A stretch of 21,014 nt of DNA from Oscillospiraceae bacterium. Lineage in GTDB: Bacteria; Bacillota; Clostridia; Oscillospirales; Acutalibacteraceae. Of the stretch, positions 1 to 6,884 are shown piece by piece. Location: contig JAQXLO010000209.1 in the NCBI GenBank assembly GCA_029012165.1, positions 1-21,014 of the forward strand, written 5' to 3'. The translations under genes were made by a program, and so were the position numbers. Numbering within the stretch: position 1 is the first letter of the stretch; each line of letters starts with the position of its first letter. A model generated the notes under the pieces. The model was not told where the DNA came from and searched no databases. It saw only the letters and a program-made list of their open reading frames with translations.

Positions 1-623
1 CAGCCGGTGCCGTGGGTATTGGGATTGTTGATGCGCTTTCCGGCAAACCAATGACAGCTGCCGTCAAACAACAGGTCATCGGCGTCCTGCAATCCGTGAC
101 CGCCTTTCAGCAGTACGGCGCATCCGTAGCGTGTATAAATCCTTTCCGCAGCTTTTTCCATGTCCGCACGGGTTTGGACGGACATTTCCGAGAGCACTTC
201 GGCTTCGGGAATGTTGGGCGTGACAACGGCAGCCAACGGGAAAAGCAGGTCTGTCAGGGCGGTGACGGCTTCGCTTTGCAGCAGGGCAGAACCGCTGGTC
301 GCCACCATGACCGGATCCACGACAATGTTTTTCGCCCCGTAGTGCCGCAGTCTGTCTGCGATCACGCGAATCAGCGCCGAGGAGGAGACCATTCCGATCT
401 TGACGGCATCGGGGGTAATGTCCTCAAACACTGCGTCGATCTGTTTTTGCAGAAATTCCGGCTCGACCTCCGAAATCCCCGTAACGCCGGTGGTGTTCTG
501 TGCCGTCAGCGCAGTGATGGCGCTGGTGGCATAGACGCCGTTCATGGTCATGGTTTTGATATCTGCCTGAATACCGGCGCCTGCGCAGGAATCCGATCCT
601 GCGATGGATAGTGCTGTTTTCAT
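1..623 (-). CDS. thiD: Hydroxymethylpyrimidine/phosphomethylpyrimidine kinase ThiD, partial at left edge
   Basis: ThiD phosphorylates 4-amino-5-hydroxymethyl-2-methylpyrimidine (HMP) and then HMP-phosphate, giving HMP-PP for thiamine synthesis in the cytoplasm. The reading frame is open from an ATG at 623 to the left edge, about 207 codons. It begins MKTALSIAGSDSCAGAGIQA, the typical ThiD nucleotide/substrate loop. It also shows TPDAVKIGMVSS, VVDPVMVATSG, a VTPNIPEAEVL stretch and, at the very edge, NNPNTHGTG, the conserved C-terminal motif. About 50-60 residues should therefore lie outside the window. An AAAGGAG ribosome binding site sits 7 bases before the ATG. It is the last visible gene of the thi operon, 57 bp downstream of the HAD gene, and a perfect hairpin lies in that gap. 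Family assignment is firm. Whether it does both kinase steps cannot be told from sequence. Confidence 0.93.
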   Translation of the reverse strand, partial: MKTALSIAGSDSCAGAGIQADIKTMTMNGVYATSAITALTAQNTTGVTGISEVEPEFLQKQIDAVFEDITPDAVKIGMVSSSALIRVIADRLRHYGAKNIVVDPVMVATSGSALLQSEAVTALTDLLFPLAAVVTPNIPEAEVLSEMSVQTRADMEKAAERIYTRYGCAVLLKGGHGLQDADDLLFDGSCHWFAGKRINNPNTHGTG

Positions 624-642
624 GAAGCAACTCCTTTTGTAT

Positions 643-675
643 AGCGGCAGAGAGTGGTGCCCCCGGTCTGCCGCT
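643..675 (-). other. Intercistronic hairpin between the HAD gene and thiD
   Basis: On the minus strand AGCGGCAGA (675-667) is followed by a 15-base loop and TCTGCCGCT (651-643), a perfect 9-bp stem. No U-tract follows; the thiD ribosome binding site comes next instead. It therefore does not look like an intrinsic terminator. An RNA stability or processing element, or an inefficient pause site, is an inference. Confidence 0.6.
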
Positions 676-680
676 CTGGT

Positions 681-1340
681 TTATAGGGATTCGGCAAATT
701 GCCAAAAGGCTTCCGTGTTGTCGTAGGTGACAATATGGACATCGGAAAGTGTGCGTACACGCTCGGGATCCTGTTCGTAGGGACTGTACACAGACGCAAC
801 CAGAAAGCCGTCCTTTTTGGCGGTTTCGATGGCGTGGGTCGCATCCTCGAAAATGACGGTTTTTTCTTTCGGGGTGCCGAGGTGCGTGAGGGATTGGCGA
901 TAGATGATCGGCTCGTCCTTGCCGTGACCGACCTCGATGCAGTCGAGAATCTGCGAAAAGTAGTGCGCCATGCCGCACCGCCGCAGTGCCCGCTCAATCA
1001 GGGCATGGTCGCTGGCTGTGGCAACGCACATCCGCACACCCTGTGCGGCGAGCTTTTGCAGAAATTCCTGCACATGGGGCATGGGCTTGGCATCGTAGGT
1101 GTAGAAATGCTCGATTTGCTTCAGAATATCCGCAACGATCTGCTCCACGGAAAAGGGCAGAGCGTAGTCCTGCCGGCAGAATTCCGCCGCCTGCGCAAGG
1201 CTCATGGTGGACAGGGTGTCCATCAGTCCCGGCTTTGGCAAACGCTCCACGGTGCGCAGGTAGTCGAAGATGACGTTCATCCACATCCCCATGGAGTCCA
1301 GCAGTGTGCCATCCAGGTCGAAAATCGCACCCTCGATCAT
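681..1340 (-). CDS. HAD-superfamily phosphatase in the thiamine operon
   Basis: A 219-residue haloacid dehalogenase-like hydrolase of the beta-phosphoglucomutase/phosphatase type. Motif I is DLDGT with Asp8 and Asp10, a helical cap follows to about residue 85, motif II is CVATAS (about 105-110), motif III is Lys141, and motif IV is IFEDA with Glu165 and Asp166. The frame is open further upstream, but the ATG at 1340 overlaps the thiE stop by ATGA and places the catalytic motif at the normal N-terminal position. It is translationally coupled to thiE and lies inside a complete thi gene set. An attractive role is therefore dephosphorylation of thiamine monophosphate or a pathway intermediate; HAD phosphatases acting on thiamine monophosphate are known in some bacteria and plants. 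The substrate is inferred from context only, and a general house-cleaning phosphatase is the alternative. Confidence 0.88.
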   Translation of the reverse strand: MIEGAIFDLDGTLLDSMGMWMNVIFDYLRTVERLPKPGLMDTLSTMSLAQAAEFCRQDYALPFSVEQIVADILKQIEHFYTYDAKPMPHVQEFLQKLAAQGVRMCVATASDHALIERALRRCGMAHYFSQILDCIEVGHGKDEPIIYRQSLTHLGTPKEKTVIFEDATHAIETAKKDGFLVASVYSPYEQDPERVRTLSDVHIVTYDNTEAFWQFAESL

Positions 1341-1975
1341 GCGCTCACCGCCTTTGCTTTTTCCAAAAGGGCGGCGGCGGCTTCGGAAATATTTTCTGCG
1401 CCGAACAGGGCGGAGACAACGGCGATGCCCCGCATACCGCCGCCCTGCAGCTGCATCACATTGGACAGGGAGATGCCGCCGATGGCGACGGCAGGGATGG
1501 ACACGGATGCGCAAATTTCCCGCAGCTTCTCCGTGGTGATGCGCAGGGCATTGGTTTTGGTGGGCGAAGGGAAAACGGCGCCTACGCCCAGATAGTCTGC
1601 GCCGCTTTGCTCGGCAAGCCGTGCCTGCGGGACGGTTTTGGCGGTTGCGCCGATGAGAAAATCTTTGCCGGCTCTGCGGCGGATCTCGGCGACAGGCGTA
1701 TCCTCCAGTCCCACGTGTACGCCGTCTGCGCCGCTGGCAAGCGCCACGTCCACATTGTCGGTGATGATGAGGGGGACACCGGACTTCCGGCACAGTGCCT
1801 TGACCTGTATGGCTTCCTCGAGGAAGGCATCCTGCGGCAGATCTTTTTCCCGCAGCTGCAGGATGGTGACGCCGCCCCGCAGGGCGTCCTCGATCTGCGC
1901 AAGCAGGGTCTGTCTGCCGACAAAACCGCGGTCGGTGACGGCGTAGAGCAGAAGTGTTTTTTCGTTAAGTTGCAT
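1337..1975 (-). CDS. thiE: Thiamine-phosphate synthase ThiE
   Basis: A 212-residue TIM-barrel enzyme that joins HMP-PP and thiazole phosphate carboxylate to give thiamine monophosphate. Family landmarks in order are YAVTDRGF at the N terminus, ILQLREKDL (pyrophosphate and substrate binding), PLIITDNVDVALASGADGVH followed by VGLEDTP, IGATAKT, YLGVGAVFPSPTKTNA, and VAIGGIS near the C terminus (phosphate-binding loop). The ATG at 1975 is chosen because GGAGG lies 6 bases upstream and the product then starts just before the first beta strand; the frame stays open for 12 codons further. Its start overlaps the end of the tenI-like gene by 11 bp and its end overlaps the HAD gene by 4 bp, so translation of the three is probably coupled. 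The complete motif set makes this the likely true synthase, as opposed to the upstream paralogue. Confidence 0.93.
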   Translation of the reverse strand: MQLNEKTLLLYAVTDRGFVGRQTLLAQIEDALRGGVTILQLREKDLPQDAFLEEAIQVKALCRKSGVPLIITDNVDVALASGADGVHVGLEDTPVAEIRRRAGKDFLIGATAKTVPQARLAEQSGADYLGVGAVFPSPTKTNALRITTEKLREICASVSIPAVAIGGISLSNVMQLQGGGMRGIAVVSALFGAENISEAAAALLEKAKAVSA

Positions 1976-2558
1976 GGCGTTCCTCCAATCGGGACAGGTA
2001 ATCCTCCACATTTTCGCACCTCATGGCGCCGCCCATCACACACGCACCCGCTGCGCCGCCGGCACGGACGCAGGCGATGTTTTCGGGGCAGATGCCGCCG
2101 ATGGCGTAGACGGGAATCGTTACCGCTTCGCATACACTGCGCAGGAAATCCGTCCCTCTGCCCGGCAGTCCTTTTTTGCAGTCGGTGTCGAAGATATGCC
2201 CGGCGGTAATGTAGGTGCAGCCGAGCGCTTGCGCTTCCAGAGCGTCCTCCACGCTGTGGCACGAAGCGCCCAGCACGGGGAAATGCCTGTCCAGCGTGCG
2301 CAGGAGGGGGAGCGGCAGGTGCAGGGCATCGTGGTGCAGTGCGGCGGCCACGGACGGGAAACCGTGCAAAATCAGCGGTGTACCGTACTCCCGGCACAGG
2401 GCGATCGCCTGTTCGGCGAGGGAGAAATACTGCGCCTCGGTCAAATCCTTTTCCCGCAGGAGGATGCCCTTTGGCCGTGCGGCGGCAAGCTTTGTGAGAC
2501 GGATCCAAAAGTCCTCGGTGCACAATTTGCGGTTGGTCACGCAGAGAATGTCAGACAT
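1965..2558 (-). CDS. tenI: TenI-type thiazole tautomerase (ThiE paralogue)
   Basis: A 197-residue ThiE/TenI-fold protein. It keeps the barrel landmarks (CVTNRKLC, LLREKDLTE, PVYAIGGICPEN) but has the TenI signature ASCHSVEDA followed by TAGHIFDTDCKKG. His121 in the latter motif corresponds to the proposed catalytic histidine of TenI. It lacks the ThiE-type TDN and VFPSPTKT motifs. In the family, TenI aromatises the thiazole tautomer made by ThiG before coupling by ThiE, which agrees with its place between thiH and thiE. It overlaps thiH by 8 bp upstream and thiE by 11 bp downstream. The symbol rests on the GHxFxTDCKKG motif; a second thiamine-phosphate synthase is the less likely alternative. 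Confidence 0.85.
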   Translation of the reverse strand: MSDILCVTNRKLCTEDFWIRLTKLAAARPKGILLREKDLTEAQYFSLAEQAIALCREYGTPLILHGFPSVAAALHHDALHLPLPLLRTLDRHFPVLGASCHSVEDALEAQALGCTYITAGHIFDTDCKKGLPGRGTDFLRSVCEAVTIPVYAIGGICPENIACVRAGGAAGACVMGGAMRCENVEDYLSRLEERHAT

Positions 2559-3804
2559 ACAGGTAGTCGTTCAGCACAGGCTGCAGTCCTTCGTCGGCAA
2601 TGTCGCTGTACATCTTGCCCAGACTGCGGTTGTCGTTGATCTCGAACTGCTCGTCGCCCTGCACCTCGTCCGTCTCCTTTCCGCTGTACTTGCTCTCGTG
2701 ATCGCCGATGCCGGTGGAAACGCCGGCGGAAACCTTGGTGGCGGCGATCTTCACGATGCCGTTGCGAAACGCCGCACTCTCCCGGGAGGAAACGGTGATG
2801 CCCACGAAGGGCAGGAAGATGCGGTAGGCGCACAGCACCTGACAGAGCTGCTTTTCGTGTACATCGAGGGGATTGATTTTGTCGTTGTTGATGATGGGAC
2901 GAAGCCGGGGGCAGGAGAGGGACATCTCGGCGTGGGGGTATTTGCGCTGCAGGTAATATACGTGCAGTGCGCTCGCCAGCGCATCCTTGCGAAAGTCCGA
3001 AAGACCCAGCAGTGCGGAGAACGCCACGCCACGCATCCCGCCCCGCAGGGCTCGTTCCTGTGCATCGAAGCGGTACGGCCAGACACGCTTGTGCCCCAAA
3101 AGATGGAGCTGTTCGTAGCGGTCGGCATCGTAGGTCTCCTGAAAGACGGTGACATAGTCGGCGCCGCATTCGTGCAGATAGCGGTACTCGTCGGTGTTGA
3201 CGGGGTAAATCTCCAAGCCTACCATGCGGAAATATTTCCGTGCCAGCTTGCACGCCTCGCCGATATAGGCAACATCGCTCTGCCCACGGCTCTCGCCCGT
3301 GAGCAGGAGAATTTCCTCCATGCCGCTTTCGGCGATGATACGCATCTCCTTTTCGATCTGTTCCGGCGTCAGCTTCATGCGCTGGATGTGGTTGTAGCAG
3401 TTAAAGCCGCAGTACACGCAGTAATTCTCGCAGTAGTTGGCGATATACAGCGGGGTGAACAGATAGACCGTGTTGCCAAAATGCTTGCTTGTTTCCTCCC
3501 GGGCACGCTGCGCCATCTGCTCCAAAAACGGTTCGGCGGCAGGGGAGAGCAGCGCCTTGAAGTCCTCCACAGAGCAGGTTTCATGCTCCAGTGCGGCACG
3601 CACATCCCGGGCGGTGTAGGCGTTGTAGTCGTAGGACTGCATCTGCCCGATTACCCGGGCGCAGATGTCGGATTCGATCTGCTCCATGCCGGGGAGGTAT
3701 TCCATGTGGTTTTTGCGGAAAGAGGGGTCTGTTTCCAGACGGTGTTTTTTCTCCAGCGCCTTTGGGGAAAGGTGTGCGGAGTCTACGAAAAATTGATTGT
3801 CCAT
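2551..3804 (-). CDS. thiH: 2-iminoacetate synthase ThiH, radical SAM
   Basis: A 417-residue radical S-adenosylmethionine enzyme that cleaves tyrosine to 2-iminoacetate (dehydroglycine) and p-cresol, supplying ThiG. The iron-sulfur motif is CENYCVYC, with Cys125, Cys129 and Cys132. It is preceded by LFTPLYIANY and followed by GFNCYNHIQRMKLT, as in ThiH. Further landmarks are LLLTGES, the VFQETYDADRYEQ stretch, SLSCPRLRP and the C-terminal FEINDNRS. Length and order match full-length ThiH. The ATG at 3804 has GAGGAG 7 bases upstream, overlapping the thiG stop; the two genes are separated by 10 bp. Use of ThiH instead of the oxygen-dependent glycine oxidase ThiO indicates an anaerobic lifestyle. 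Confidence 0.96.
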   Translation of the reverse strand: MDNQFFVDSAHLSPKALEKKHRLETDPSFRKNHMEYLPGMEQIESDICARVIGQMQSYDYNAYTARDVRAALEHETCSVEDFKALLSPAAEPFLEQMAQRAREETSKHFGNTVYLFTPLYIANYCENYCVYCGFNCYNHIQRMKLTPEQIEKEMRIIAESGMEEILLLTGESRGQSDVAYIGEACKLARKYFRMVGLEIYPVNTDEYRYLHECGADYVTVFQETYDADRYEQLHLLGHKRVWPYRFDAQERALRGGMRGVAFSALLGLSDFRKDALASALHVYYLQRKYPHAEMSLSCPRLRPIINNDKINPLDVHEKQLCQVLCAYRIFLPFVGITVSSRESAAFRNGIVKIAATKVSAGVSTGIGDHESKYSGKETDEVQGDEQFEINDNRSLGKMYSDIADEGLQPVLNDYLYV

Positions 3805-3814
3805 GGCGTGCTCC

Positions 3815-4585
3815 TCAGTTTCGCAAAAAGCCGGTCAGCGGGTCGGAGGCGGATGCGCCCCGGGAGAGCACCCGACCCAGTCCGGAGAGGTATGCCTTTC
3901 TGCCCGCTTCGATGGCGAGACGGAAAGCAGCGGCCATCTGCGGCAAATCTCCCGCCGTGGCAAGGGCGGTGTTGGCCATAATGGCGGCGGCGCCCATTTC
4001 CATGGCTTCGCACGCCTGAGACGGTCTGCCGATGCCGGCGTCCACGATGACGGGCAGGTCGATCTCGTCAAGGAGGATCTGGATAAATTCCTTCGTGGCA
4101 AGACCCTTGTTGGAGCCGATGGGGGACGCCAAAGGCATGACGGACGCCGCACCGGCATCGACCAGTGCACGCGCCACATTCAGATCGGGGTACATATAGG
4201 GCATGACCACGAAGCCCTCTTTTGCCAATATTTCGGTGGCACGGATGGTTTCCTGGTTGTCGGGGAGCAGGTACTTGGAGTCCCGCATGATCTCGATCTT
4301 GACGAAATCGCCGCATCCCAGCTCCCGTGCCAGTCTTGCGATGCGCACGGCCTCCTCGGCAGTGCGGGCGCCGCTGGTATTGGGCAAAAGGGTGACGCCT
4401 TCGGGGATAAAGTCGAGGATGTTTTCCTGCTCCTTGGTGTTGGCACGGCGGACGGCAAGGGTGATGATCTGTGCCCCTGCATCACGGACGGCCGCTTCGA
4501 TCAGGTTCAGGGAGTATTTGCCGGAACCGAGGATGAAGCGGGATGAAAATTCGTGTCCGCCGAGAATGAGTGTATCGTTTGTCAT
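3815..4585 (-). CDS. thiG: Thiazole synthase ThiG
   Basis: A 256-residue TIM-barrel enzyme that builds the thiazole phosphate from 1-deoxy-xylulose 5-phosphate, iminoacetate and the ThiS thiocarboxylate. It opens with LILGGHEFSSRFILGSGKYS. It carries TLAVRR, TLLPNTSGARTAEEAV and FVKIEI, with Lys96 at the position of the Schiff-base lysine known from Bacillus ThiG. VMPLASPIGSNKGL, VIVDAGIGRPSQA and ALATAGD follow. Start choice: GGAGG lies 7 bases before the ATG at 4585, and a small hairpin (CGGGC/GCCCG, 4601-4617) sits just upstream. The frame extends 8 codons further but without family similarity. ThiF ends 44 bp upstream and thiH follows after 10 bp. Confidence 0.96.
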   Translation of the reverse strand: MTNDTLILGGHEFSSRFILGSGKYSLNLIEAAVRDAGAQIITLAVRRANTKEQENILDFIPEGVTLLPNTSGARTAEEAVRIARLARELGCGDFVKIEIMRDSKYLLPDNQETIRATEILAKEGFVVMPYMYPDLNVARALVDAGAASVMPLASPIGSNKGLATKEFIQILLDEIDLPVIVDAGIGRPSQACEAMEMGAAAIMANTALATAGDLPQMAAAFRLAIEAGRKAYLSGLGRVLSRGASASDPLTGFLRN

Positions 4586-4629
4586 GGGTATTCCTCCTGT
4601 CGGGCGCAAGCTGCCCGAATCTTATTGTA

Positions 4630-5265
4630 TTACGGTTCATATTGCCCGCCGAGAATGCGCAGGACGGTCTGCGCCTGATGGGCGGCACAGAGCATCACCC
4701 GGGGTGCAAAAAGCCCGTCCCCGTCGGCAAGGTCGCTGACGCCGTCGCCGCAAAGGTAGAAGCGGCTTGTGACTTTTCGGGTGCGGATGGCGTTGGGACT
4801 GCCGAAGCCCGCCATGCCCGAAGCCGCTACGAGATATTTTTCCGGCATGGTTTCCAGAACGAAATTGACCAGCATCGCCTTGGCTTCCGCCCTGTCAAAG
4901 GCTTCGCAGACGATGTCTGCCTCTTTCAGCAGGGCGGCGGCGTTGCTTTCACAGACGGTTGCCGTGTGGGGACAAAGGTCGATATACGGGGCGATCTCCC
5001 GCAGATTTTCGCACAGCGCCTCGGTTTTGTACTGCCCGATCTGGGCGGCTTTATACTGCTGACGGTGGAGATTGGTGATGTCCACACGGTCAAAGTCGAT
5101 GAGGATCAGCCTGCCGATGCCGGCACGGGCGAGGGAAACGGCGATGTTGGAGCCGAGTCCGCCCAGACCGCATACCGCCACCGTGGCGGCGCTGAACGCC
5201 TTTTGGCACGCTTTGCCGTGGCGTGCCTCAAAGACCTCCTGAAATTCTTCCTTCGTGGGGAGCAA
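4630..5265 (-). CDS. thiF: Sulfur carrier protein ThiS adenylyltransferase ThiF (compact family-2 type)
   Basis: A 211-residue E1-like enzyme that adenylates the C terminus of ThiS before thiocarboxylate formation. It has a short N-terminal helix (about 5-25), the Rossmann loop VAVCGLGGLGSN (29-40), ILIDFDRVDITNLHRQQY (54-71) with the Arg-Gln ATP contacts, and DIVCEAFDRAEAKAML. It is shorter than the E. coli type, as in the compact ThiF family common in Clostridia. The open frame reaches back to 5388, but that would lie over all of thiS. A TTG at 5265 with GGGAGG (5274-5279) 8 bases upstream is the best start. Its ribosome binding site is then inside the last codons of thiS and the start lies 1 base beyond the thiS stop. 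Confidence 0.9.
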   Translation of the reverse strand: MLPTKEEFQEVFEARHGKACQKAFSAATVAVCGLGGLGSNIAVSLARAGIGRLILIDFDRVDITNLHRQQYKAAQIGQYKTEALCENLREIAPYIDLCPHTATVCESNAAALLKEADIVCEAFDRAEAKAMLVNFVLETMPEKYLVAASGMAGFGSPNAIRTRKVTSRFYLCGDGVSDLADGDGLFAPRVMLCAAHQAQTVLRILGGQYEP

Positions 5266-5266
5266 A

Positions 5267-5461
5267 TCAACCGCCTCCCACGAAGCTGACGACCTCCACG
5301 GTGTCGCCGTCCTGCAAAACGGTCTCGGCGTACCGGGCTTTCGGGACAATGTCGCCGTTGCGCTCGACAGCGATGCGCTTTGGGTCAAAGTCGGTGGCTG
5401 CGAGATACTCGGATAGCGTCTGCCCTGCCACGGGCAGAGCGTTGCCGTTGATGGTTACCAT
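5267..5461 (-). CDS. thiS: Sulfur carrier protein ThiS
   Basis: A 64-residue ubiquitin-like sulfur carrier. It begins MVTINGNALPVAGQTLSEYL, contains RIAVERNGDIVP, and ends in DGDTVEVVSFVGGG. The terminal Gly-Gly is the site of adenylation by ThiF and of thiocarboxylate formation. The ATG at 5461 is chosen because GGAGGG lies 6 bases upstream. The longer open frame to 5554 would translate the riboswitch and terminator. It is the first gene of the thi operon, and its ribosome binding site abuts the U-tract of the riboswitch terminator. Confidence 0.95.
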   Translation of the reverse strand: MVTINGNALPVAGQTLSEYLAATDFDPKRIAVERNGDIVPKARYAETVLQDGDTVEVVSFVGGG

Positions 5462-5473
5462 AGCGTTCCCTCC

Positions 5474-5513
5474 AAAAAATAACGGGAAATCACCTGTGCA
5501 GGTAACTTCCCGT
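5474..5513 (-). terminator. Intrinsic terminator of the TPP riboswitch
   Basis: On the minus strand AACGGGAA-GTTACCTG pairs with CAGGTGAT-TTCCCGTT around a 2-base loop, nearly perfectly, and is followed by A and six T residues. The T-run leads directly into the GGAGGG ribosome binding site of thiS. It lies just downstream of the TPP aptamer, as expected for the expression platform of a ligand-induced terminator. Confidence 0.9.
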
Positions 5514-5525
5514 TTGTGTACTGTA

Positions 5526-5616
5526 AAAAGCATCCCTACGTTGGCATTACCCAAATCAGGTGATCGGTCGAAGGTTTCACCTTCCTCTCAGCCTGTCACA
5601 CAAGCTCCCGTTGACT
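5526..5616 (-). promoter_or_regulatory. TPP (thi-box) riboswitch aptamer
   Basis: Reading the minus strand, the conserved thi-box elements appear in order: CGGGAGC, GGCTGAGAGGAAGG (5' half), then a variable hairpin (AAGGTGAAACCTT), then ACCGATCACCTGATTTGGGT and AATGCCAACGTAGGGATGC (3' half). CTGAGA, CCTGAT and the AATGCCAACGTAGGGA block are the diagnostic pyrimidine- and pyrophosphate-binding segments. It sits between the promoter and thiS. TPP is expected to favour the downstream terminator and shut off the operon. Confidence 0.95.
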
Positions 5617-5621
5617 TCTAT

Positions 5622-5650
5622 ATTATATACCGCTGTGCAAAAAAATGCAA
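5622..5650 (-). promoter_or_regulatory. SigA-type promoter of the thi operon
   Basis: TTGCAT (5650-5645) and TATAAT (5627-5622) are separated by exactly 17 bases on the minus strand, immediately upstream of the TPP riboswitch. The -10 is a perfect consensus. Confidence 0.85.
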
Positions 5651-5672
5651 GTTTTTTATTGCCGGCAGTGGA

Positions 5673-6884
5673 TCACTCCATGTAGCTGCCGGGGACTTCC
5701 AGCACGATGTCGGAAGTGGGGAATGCGGCGCAGGGGTGCAGATAGCCGTGTTCCTTGTCGGCAAAACGGCGGCCGTCGGTTTCCTCGGGGGTAAAGGCGG
5801 AGCCGCTGATGAGCTTCGAGCGGCACCAACCGCATTCGCCGCTGCGGCAGCGGGAGGGGGCGGCAATGCCTGCACGCTCGATGGCGACCAGAATCGGCTC
5901 GTCTGCCGAAGCGTCGCAGACCGTTTCCCTGTCTGCCTGCCGGACGGTCAGACGGAAGGTCTGTCCTTTGCATTCGGCGGGATATCCGGGCTGTTCCCAA
6001 ACCTGCTTGGTCACGCCCAGCAGCTCCCGGCGGACATATTTGCGCTCGAGTCCGAGGGTGTCGATCTCCTTGGCGGCAAAGCGGTACATCGCTTCGGGAC
6101 CGCAGAGAAAGACGGAGTATGGCTCATTTTCAGGGGCATACTTTTGAATCAGCTTTGCCGTGATGAAGCCGTTTTCGTACCCCTTTTTCTTCTGCTCGGA
6201 GAGCACATGGACGACCTTGACCTTCGGGCAAACGGCGGCGATGTCGTCCAGCTCCTTTTTGAAGAGGATGCTGTCCTCATCCCGACTGCCGAAAAGGATG
6301 GTCAGATCAAAATCCTCCAGACCGTCCCGGATGGCGTAGGCCATGGACAAAAAGGGCGTGATGCCGCTGCCGCCCGCCAGAGCGATCACGTGCGGGGCGT
6401 CACGAAATTTGTCGTAGTAGAAGCTGCCCTGCGGGTCGGAAACTTTCAGCGTTGTGCCGACCTTCCAGCTGTGCAATGCCTTGTCGGCGGCAAAGCCGTT
6501 GGGATTTTTGCGGATGGTGATGGCGTATTTGCCGTCCTTCGTCCACAGGGGAGAACAGCTGATGGAGTAGGGACGGGTGATGCGGCTGTCGCCGAACTGC
6601 ATGGAAACGCTCAGATACTGCCCTGCACGGAACCATGCGGCGTTTTGCCCGTCTTTGCGGGAGAGGATATAGCTCTTGGCACCGGCGCCCTCATGGTCGA
6701 TGATGTCGCTGATGACCATCTCCTGAAAGTCGGGGTGCAGGGCGGCGGCGTTGTCGTTGATCTTGAAGTGAGCGGAGATCTCCGCAGCGGGCGCATTGCG
6801 AATGACTTTTTCCCGGCGCAGCGGGAGATTTTTGAACCGAAGCATATCTAAAATGCCGATTTTGCCAACCTGAACTTTCATCAT
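5673..6884 (-). CDS. FAD/NAD(P)-binding reductase with C-terminal [2Fe-2S] ferredoxin domain
   Basis: A 403-residue flavoprotein that should pass electrons from NAD(P)H through FAD to a plant-type [2Fe-2S] cluster. An unfamiliar N-terminal segment (1-55) precedes an FAD-binding barrel with RPYS at 104-107. The NAD(P) domain has GGSGITPF at 171-178 and CGPE at 261-264. The ferredoxin domain (about 305-400) has Cys346, Cys351, Cys354 (CRSGECGWC) and Cys385. The layout resembles phenol hydroxylase and Hmp-type reductases fused to ferredoxin. The ATG at 6884 has AGGAGG 6 bases upstream. It overlaps the stop of the preceding CrtI-like gene by ATGA, so the two are probably translated together and act as an electron-transfer pair. 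The acceptor is inferred, not shown. Confidence 0.9.
   Translation of the reverse strand: MMKVQVGKIGILDMLRFKNLPLRREKVIRNAPAAEISAHFKINDNAAALHPDFQEMVISDIIDHEGAGAKSYILSRKDGQNAAWFRAGQYLSVSMQFGDSRITRPYSISCSPLWTKDGKYAITIRKNPNGFAADKALHSWKVGTTLKVSDPQGSFYYDKFRDAPHVIALAGGSGITPFLSMAYAIRDGLEDFDLTILFGSRDEDSILFKKELDDIAAVCPKVKVVHVLSEQKKKGYENGFITAKLIQKYAPENEPYSVFLCGPEAMYRFAAKEIDTLGLERKYVRRELLGVTKQVWEQPGYPAECKGQTFRLTVRQADRETVCDASADEPILVAIERAGIAAPSRCRSGECGWCRSKLISGSAFTPEETDGRRFADKEHGYLHPCAAFPTSDIVLEVPGSYME

Noticed and set aside
2215..3981. A 588-codon plus-strand open frame over thiH
   Set aside because: It is antisense to thiH and parts of tenI and thiG, with low-complexity hydrophobic content typical of a shadow frame and no ribosome binding site.
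5651..5672. Terminator after the ferredoxin reductase gene
   Set aside because: TGCCGGCAATAAAAAAC has a short palindrome without a loop. I do not see a stable hairpin, so no terminator is called.
5223..6851. A 542-codon plus-strand open frame
   Set aside because: It crosses the thi promoter, riboswitch and terminator on the opposite strand and mirrors the ferredoxin reductase. No family features.
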